Shown: positions 5,837 through 10,640 of the stretch, piece by piece
Position numbering within the stretch: the first letter of the stretch is position 1
How the letters are laid out: the number at the start of each line of letters is the position of its first letter
Source of the DNA: Helicostylum pulchrum
Lineage: Eukaryota; Mucoromycota; Mucoromycetes; Mucorales; Mucoraceae
Assembly (NCBI GenBank): GCA_025677825.1
Contig: JAIXMO010000156.1
Location: forward strand, 1 to 10,640
Reading direction: 5' to 3'
DNA: 10,640 nucleotides
Made by a program: the position numbers and the translations under genes
Notes under the pieces: model-generated
Told to the model about the DNA's origin: nothing
Databases searched by the model: none
What the model saw: the letters and a program-made list of their open reading frames with translations, nothing else

Positions 5837-8800
5837 GTCAGTAATCTTGCCTGCATTCGTCGACATGTCTAAATGGAAAGCTGTTGAGGGAGAGATTGCG
5901 TAGAACCAGTTTGACGATTCAACTTGATTATTTTTTAATTCTGTTTTTTGAATTAATCCTACTACAGAGGTAATATCAGCAGCGTCTAATATTGCGTATT
6001 TTTTGCTCTCTGATTCACTAAAAGGTTGTACCATGGGAATAGCTGTAGAATGTAGAGCGGTTTTATGAATCTTCATGACTTCAACAAGAGCATAAAAACT
6101 TCCATGGCGTCTACTAGTTTTTGTAATTTCCAAGTCGAACTCGAAAAAGAACAACAGTTTACCCACATACCAGTTTGGAACAGATTGTAAACGGTTATTC
6201 GTCCTAGTAATCATAATTAGAAAAATGGAAACGTCAGCAATAGTAAAAAACATATATAAATAAAACGTACCTTTTTTTAACGTTTGACTCAAACATGATA
6301 AACTCTCCGCCTCTTTTTGTAGAGCTTACTGGCAAATTCGATTTAAAAAGAACGGAAGTAAGGACATGGGAATCAAGCCAGAGTTTTGCTGCAGGTGTTA
6401 TTGTTTTATCTAATTTCAGAGCAAGTGGGCGCCCTTTACTTATACCCAGGTAACGACGTTTGTACGCACCTAAAGCGAGAATCAACTTGTCCAGTCTAAT
6501 CAGACCTTCTATAGTAGACTCACCAGAATAGTTAGCAGGGAGGAGCACAGGAGAAGAAAATGGCTCCCATAATTGGGGGTAGTCTTTACAGTTGTCGATT
6601 TTTGTTGCTGGATGATAAACAAAACCCGTCTTGGCGCTTTCTGGATTTCGATTATACAAAACAGAGAAATCGATCATATCTGTCGTTTCTAGAAACTTGA
6701 ATCTGGTAATTCTTTCAAGCACATTGATTGCATTGGCATCCACGTTGACTCTTGCTTTCATCTTTTTTTTGTAGTTACCAATTTCTCGCTCCATGCTTCT
6801 AACACTAATATTTCTTAAAGATGAGCATTGTTCGATAATGTGCGGGATATGTAACAGGTGGTGCATTGATGACTTGTAAATTGAATTTGAAAGAGCTTGG
6901 GAAGCAATTTGGCTATCAATATAACGGTACCAAGTTTCAAGCGATCTATATTGTTTCATCAGAGTAAGTTAAAAAGCATCAAACCTAAATTTAATTTTCA
7001 TTTTTTAATACTTACGATTTGATTTCTTCAATTTCGGTTTTAGATATTTCCCATTGTAATGACAGAGCACATGCTCTGGTCAGAGCTAAAATGGCAGTTT
7101 TAATGGATTGATCTTCAAAGAGGCTTACAACAAGAACTGGCACCACTTTGACCAGCCAAATAGACCAGTCAACACTACGATAAAGTCCTTTTACATTCAA
7201 TGGATTTACGGGATGAAAACTACCTTGAAACGCACCTGCTGGAATGAATAATCGTGATTTTGCCATACCAACATTCATGCATTCAAATTGTTTGTTAGAT
7301 AACTGAAATGGATAGGCAGATTCGTTGCCGTGATGCTTGAATCCGTCGTTGTAGCGTTTCGATAATAAATCAAAGAACAATTTACTAACGTTTGAAATTC
7401 CGTGAAGCTCATCATAGCCAAAGAAACAAGACCCAGAAAAGGTAGATAAAGATCCGAAGATGGTTGCTTTTTTTATTCCATATGGCTGTTCATTCTAAAA
7501 AAATGGGAAACATTGTAAGTATTTTTCTTTTATTTTATTTTAAGAACTTACGTAAATTGGGCTGGAATCCTCAAGTAATAAACTTTCTTTAGATCTCAAT
7601 GGGGCGGTGCGATTGGCAAAGTACATCCCTGCTCTTCTAGTATTAGGAGGACCGTCTGTCCGTTGCGTACCTTTTGTTAAACAAAATCTACAGCCATAGG
7701 TACTAAATATACAAAAAAAAAAAAGGATTAACTAATTTATTTCTTCTTTAAGTATATATGTATACATACCCAGTATGGCCAGAGAAGTTCATAAGTCTAT
7801 TACATTCAATTCCGTCACCATTTACAAAAAGGGCATATACCTTACAGCGTATTATAGATTCTGTACCTGTTTGGATAACGATGGTTTTTTCTGAAAGTGT
7901 TTTGAGCTCGTTTACAATTGGTTTCAAGTAAGAGCTGAAGTCACTCTTGGAAGATCCTGGAAGTATACCGATTTGAAAGGTTGCATGTCGTGCATATCTT
8001 TAAAAAAGGTAAATAATTTAACTCGTTAGTACTTTTTCCTAACATATTAATTTAATTTTTCTTATTGTTAGTGTACCTTTCTGAACTGTCCAAGTTTAGT
8101 ACGACAGCGTGAATCATAATCATACTTGAATGGGAGCTTGAGGATGTGAATCCGTCAACATCAATTTTCAAATATATATTTATTATATCTTGGTCTGTGT
8201 TTATAGCTTGGCTGTTGTAGAGATCCTTGAATATTTGCCCGTCGAAGATATCACCGTAAGTATAGTTGTTTCTTGTTATATTTTCGATTACTTCTTTCTG
8301 ACGATCTATTATTTTTTGACGTACTTCGTCTGACGACATCATTTCAGCAACTTTATCAGCGATTGACACCATTTTAGTGCTTTTTGCTGAAGATCTTAAT
8401 GAATTGCATGTAGGACAACTGAGAAGTTGGTCATCTTCTTGGCTATACAAATAGCATCCATTGTGGCAAACATCATATGATCTTGTCATGGGTAAAGGTA
8501 TAACAGTCTTAACAAGGCTGGTACACGCTTCATGACTCAACAATTTGGTAGTAACAGAGTCTATCAGAAAGCACAAGGTAATTTTTTAAAAAACATTAGT
8601 CTAAGATAAAATCAATATAATAATTTAAAGCTATATTTACCCAAGGTCTCGTCGGCAAGCATCATATTAATTAGATGTCTCAATGCTCTTGAACCTTCTC
8701 GACTGATGTTGTATGTATCACATACCTCTTCAAACATGACACTATATCTTTCAATATTGGTGAATACAAACTTGGGGATATTTACTTTGTAATGAATTTC

Positions 8801-9170
8801 GTCTTGGTCAATATCATTATCGTTCATTTCAGGCGCGGTAGTAGAGTCAACAAGTATATGCTCAGAGTTAAATGGTTCTGTTAAATATACATATATATAA
8901 CGGTTTATGTAAGTAAAATATTGAATATTACATATTATTTATGTATCATTTCCATTAATGTTTACCTTCGTTTTCTAGAAAATCTGATTCATCGTTAAAA
9001 TCAAGATAGTCACCACAGTCATAATCGTCCATGGAGTTGACACTTTCAGTATTTGCGACTGGGGAAGGCGCAGAAAAGGATATTGACTGCTGGAAAAGAA
9101 GCTGACGAACATAATCGATGTTATGACCGGATACGCGTGTACGTTTATTTGGATTGGTGTAGGAAGACAT
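5828..9170 (-). CDS. tnp2-like (CACTA/EnSpm) DDE transposase, 8 exons, intact
   Basis: Exons run 8966-9170, 8641-8877, 8077-8560, 7770-7997, 7552-7702, 7016-7494, 6271-6945 and 5828-6203. They give 2835 nt, or 944 residues, with no internal stop. All seven introns (88, 80, 79, 67, 57, 70 and 67 nt) are GT-AG, and every junction keeps phase. The N-terminus is acidic with an NKRTR basic patch. A Cys4 zinc site (C179, C183, C196, C199, ending CPTC) precedes a DDE-like core: D283 in DGF, D370 in NGDG, then a GCRFC motif (388-392), and YDELHG with D463, E464 and H466, resembling the D-x-M-H box of plant tnp2 proteins. The last 350 residues have no recognised domain. The family cuts and rejoins transposon ends in the nucleus. 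Catalytic assignments are by motif only; a Plavaka-type relative is an alternative. The ATG has A at -3 and a TATA box 56 bases upstream. Confidence 0.88.
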
Positions 9171-9225
9171 TTTTAAGTAAAAATAATGGATAAATTATCT
9201 GAAAGTAAGGTAAGATTTTTTTTTG

Positions 9226-9233
9226 CTTTTATA
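9226..9233 (-). promoter_or_regulatory. TATA box of the transposase gene
   Basis: CTTTTATA on the plus strand reads TATAAAAG on the minus strand, 56 bases before the transposase ATG. That spacing allows a start site about 30 bases downstream and a short leader. Confidence 0.5.
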
Positions 9234-9515
9234 TTCGAAAATTGAGATAGAAAATTAATCTTGGCAGTTTTTTTTAGAAACAGTAGATACATTATATCAT
9301 GCAATTTATTTCAAAGTAATAATAGAACCGCTCATATAACGTAGTATATTTATGCTGAGCCGTTGTGCATATAAAAAAGGTAAATTATTAAAAATGTCGC
9401 GACAAGTACATACTAATTCGATTGGGTAGAGGGCTTGAGGCATTTTTTTACTGGTGCCTTTTTTTTTATTTTATTTTTGGCGGCGCAGCTACAAGAAATA
9501 ATTCCATATTTGTCT

Positions 9516-9617
9516 ATGTATCCTTTACAGGTATTGAAAATTGAATATAAAGAGACACTTTTAGAAGAAGAAAAAAAAACTAATTCTTTTTTATTTATTT
9601 TAAAAACGCAGAAATAA
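9516..9617 (+). other. Possible upstream open reading frame
   Basis: An ATG at 9516 opens a 33-codon frame whose stop TAA (9615-9617) is one base before the ATG of the second gene at 9619. If transcripts start upstream of 9516 (for example from the TATA-like site at 9370), this frame would be translated first and could regulate the main gene by reinitiation. If they start from the TATA box at 9546 it would not be in the mRNA. Its Glu/Lys-rich product has no recognised domain. Confidence 0.25.
9546..9552 (+). promoter_or_regulatory. Candidate TATA box of the plus-strand gene
   Basis: TATAAAG lies 67 bases before the ATG at 9619, giving a leader of about 40 bases. A second TATA-like run at 9370-9378 (TATAAAAAA) is an alternative that would give a leader of about 220 bases. 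Confidence 0.4.
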
Positions 9618-9618
9618 T

Positions 9619-10393
9619 ATGTCTAATATGTCTAACAATAACAACAGTGACATCCCCTGGAATTCTACTGATTTTCTTCAAGATGTATTTGAAAACACGC
9701 CCTCTGATACTGTCAAACTTGATTTTCTCATTGGTGAAGTCAGTGAAATCAAGATCATGTTATCACGACTTTTGGCCATGAATAATAGAGACTCTCTTAA
9801 TTCTGTTTCTTTTCGTTCAGGTAATTTTGGCTAAAAGGAAATAAATAATGATGTTCTACTTTATTCTAATTTTTTTTTTAGGATCTGTCTCTGCCGGTAC
9901 CAGCCAGTTATCTATCACGCCTGCTTCTTTTGATATTATCAATGACCGTGAGAAGGTCGATGAAATAGTGATGACGGCTACAAGCAACCGTGGTAAAAGG
10001 TGCTATTCCAGGAGAGACATTCTTTTGAAAACTGGTATTTCTGAATCAAAAAAGAAAGATCTCATCGTCGCAATGTGTACTATTTGGTTGGAAGCAAAAG
10101 AAATCTCGTATGGCATGGCAACAGAAACGGAAGAGAAAGCAGCAAGATATCAAGATGCGTCCGATAGATACGACAAAACAAATGTGCTGATCGGTCTATT
10201 CTGTAAAACGAAGTTTTCTGAAGAGGATAAGGCATTTAGGTGGATGAACTTGTCAAAAGAAAAAAGGGAACTTATAACGTATGTTGTAGAACACATTGTT
10301 TTCGAGACGTTAACACGCCAATCTTGCTTGCCCTTGGATTTTGCAAAAGACAGTTGGGTAACTACTCACTTATTATCCTGTTGCTATCCGTAA
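9619..10393 (+). CDS. Spliced gene of unknown family, divergent partner of the transposase
   Basis: Exon 1 (9619-9820) and exon 2 (from 9882) are joined by a clear 61-base intron, with GTAATT donor, a CTAAT branch-like site, a T run and an AG acceptor; the phase is kept. The simplest reading ends at TAA 10391-10393, giving 237 residues. Residues 1-30 are Asn/Ser-rich. About 30-55 form an amphipathic helix that could be a coiled coil. The rest is mostly helical and charged, with a basic stretch near 90-120 (GKR, SRR, SKKK) that might bind DNA; that is only a guess. I recognise no family. The C-terminus is doubtful: the frame one base over continues as RNSDGSRKAKST to a good donor at 10425, and an acceptor at 10506 leads to a tidy acidic ending with TGA at 10555-10557. 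The shown stop may therefore result from a frameshift near 10362-10390. Being next to the transposase inside the element, it may be an accessory transposition factor. Confidence 0.6.
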
Positions 10394-10640
10394 TAGTGAT
10401 GGATCAAGAAAAGCAAAGTCAACTGTAAGCTATTTCATTAATGTTTATTTGACAAATATCAGTATCAGTATTTCTCACTCTTTTTTCTTGGGGGTTGACA
10501 TATTAGGAAGATAATGCGGACAGCTTTTCAATCTCTGATTTGGCAGAGGAATGTTGAATTGCCACCGGTAAGTATCGATGGGTTGAATCCAGTTTTAGGT
10601 GACAAGAGAAGAAGAGTTTGAACCAATCGTATCTTGGCTG
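10394..10640 (+). other. Downstream stretch, probable intron and last exon of the plus-strand gene
   Basis: 10425-10506 looks like an intron (GTAAGC donor, C/T-rich tract, TTAG acceptor; 82 bases, the usual size in this window). After it, the frame matching the bases before the donor reads 16 acidic codons to TGA at 10555-10557. Another frame stays open longer, to TGA at 10618-10620, and contains a GTAAGT donor at 10569, so a further exon cannot be excluded. No other gene or the far transposon terminus is visible before the window ends. Confidence 0.4.

Larger units (their letters stand above)
9171..9618. other. Divergent promoter region between the two transposon genes
   Basis: This 448-base gap separates the minus-strand transposase start from the plus-strand second gene. 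It has no supported protein gene. It contains TATA-like boxes for both directions (minus strand at 9226-9233; plus strand at 9370-9378 and 9546-9552) and T runs. The shared upstream DNA suggests that the two genes may be expressed together. Confidence 0.55.
5202..10640. mobile_element. CACTA (EnSpm/CMC)-like DNA transposon, right end beyond window
   Basis: The stretch begins CACTACGGCG at the exact base where the LTR copies diverge. CACTA is the diagnostic first pentamer of EnSpm/CACTA terminal inverted repeats. Just inside are clustered direct and inverted short repeats, as in CACTA subterminal regions, and beyond them an intact tnp2-like transposase gene. A divergent second gene follows, with no sign of another element boundary between them. 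The opposite terminus (expected to end CGCCGTAGTG) was not found, so the element is longer than 5.4 kb. Inclusion of the second gene is inferred from this continuity, and the terminal inverted repeat is unproven until the far end is seen. Confidence 0.7.

Noticed and set aside
6204..6292. Extension of the last transposase exon upstream of 6203 as a separate minus-strand protein with a membrane segment
   Set aside because: The stretch is a T-rich intron (GTACGT donor, CTAAT branch-like site, CTAG acceptor) that joins the flanking exons in phase; the apparent hydrophobic segment is intron sequence.
9435..9617. 60-codon hydrophobic-looking frame upstream of the second gene
   Set aside because: It starts with TTG in a T-rich stretch and the hydrophobic part comes from T runs; only its internal ATG at 9516 is kept, as a possible upstream frame.
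10358..10396. 39-base GT-AG intron in the second gene
   Set aside because: The exon after it would begin with an in-phase TGA and the length is below every other intron here.
1..10640. tRNA, rRNA, CRISPR or bacterial operon features
   Set aside because: None seen by eye; introns, chromodomain and TATA/poly(A) signals indicate eukaryotic DNA. A tRNA scan was not possible here.

Overview
This window looks like repeat-rich nuclear DNA of an early-diverging fungus, most probably a member of the Mucorales (Mucoromycota). The grounds are strong AT richness with long A and T runs, seven short GT-AG introns of 57-88 nt in one gene, a chromodomain-bearing Ty3/Gypsy retrotransposon, and a tnp2-like transposase gene of a type common in these genomes. 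The assignment is inference; no ribosomal or housekeeping gene is present to settle it. No host gene is recognisable: essentially all of the window can be assigned to two mobile elements lying end to end.

Region 1 (1-5201) is a nearly complete LTR retrotransposon of the chromovirus lineage on the plus strand. Only the last 21 or so bases of the 5' LTR are in the window. They are followed at once by a short gag reading frame (52-231) and a long gag-pol frame (237-4832) in a different phase. The long frame holds Gag, a zinc knuckle, protease, reverse transcriptase, RNase H, integrase and a C-terminal chromodomain in Gypsy order. A polypurine tract (4857-4868) and a 3' LTR (from 4869) close the element. 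The pol catalytic residues are intact. However, gag has a phase break at about 210-231, the protease triad reads DCG, and the zinc knuckle has lost its first cysteine, so this copy is probably not fully autonomous.

Region 2 (5202 to the end of the window) looks like one end of a CACTA (EnSpm/CMC) class DNA transposon. It begins CACTACGGCG at exactly the base where the two LTR copies stop matching. It continues into a cluster of direct and inverted TAATCAC-type subterminal repeats with a nested palindrome (5217-5458), then a low-complexity 3' untranslated stretch. Next comes an intact minus-strand gene of eight exons (5828-9170) for a 944-residue tnp2-like DDE transposase. A 448-base divergent promoter region (9171-9618) separates it from a plus-strand spliced gene of unknown family (from 9619), whose C-terminal end is ambiguous. 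The other terminus of the element is not in the window.

The simplest reading of the layout is that the retrotransposon was there first and the CACTA-like element later inserted into, or exactly at, the end of its 3' LTR. The transposase would cut at the termini. The subterminal repeats would be the binding sites that organise them. The divergent second gene is a candidate accessory factor, comparable in position only to the two-protein logic of plant En/Spm; its function is unknown.
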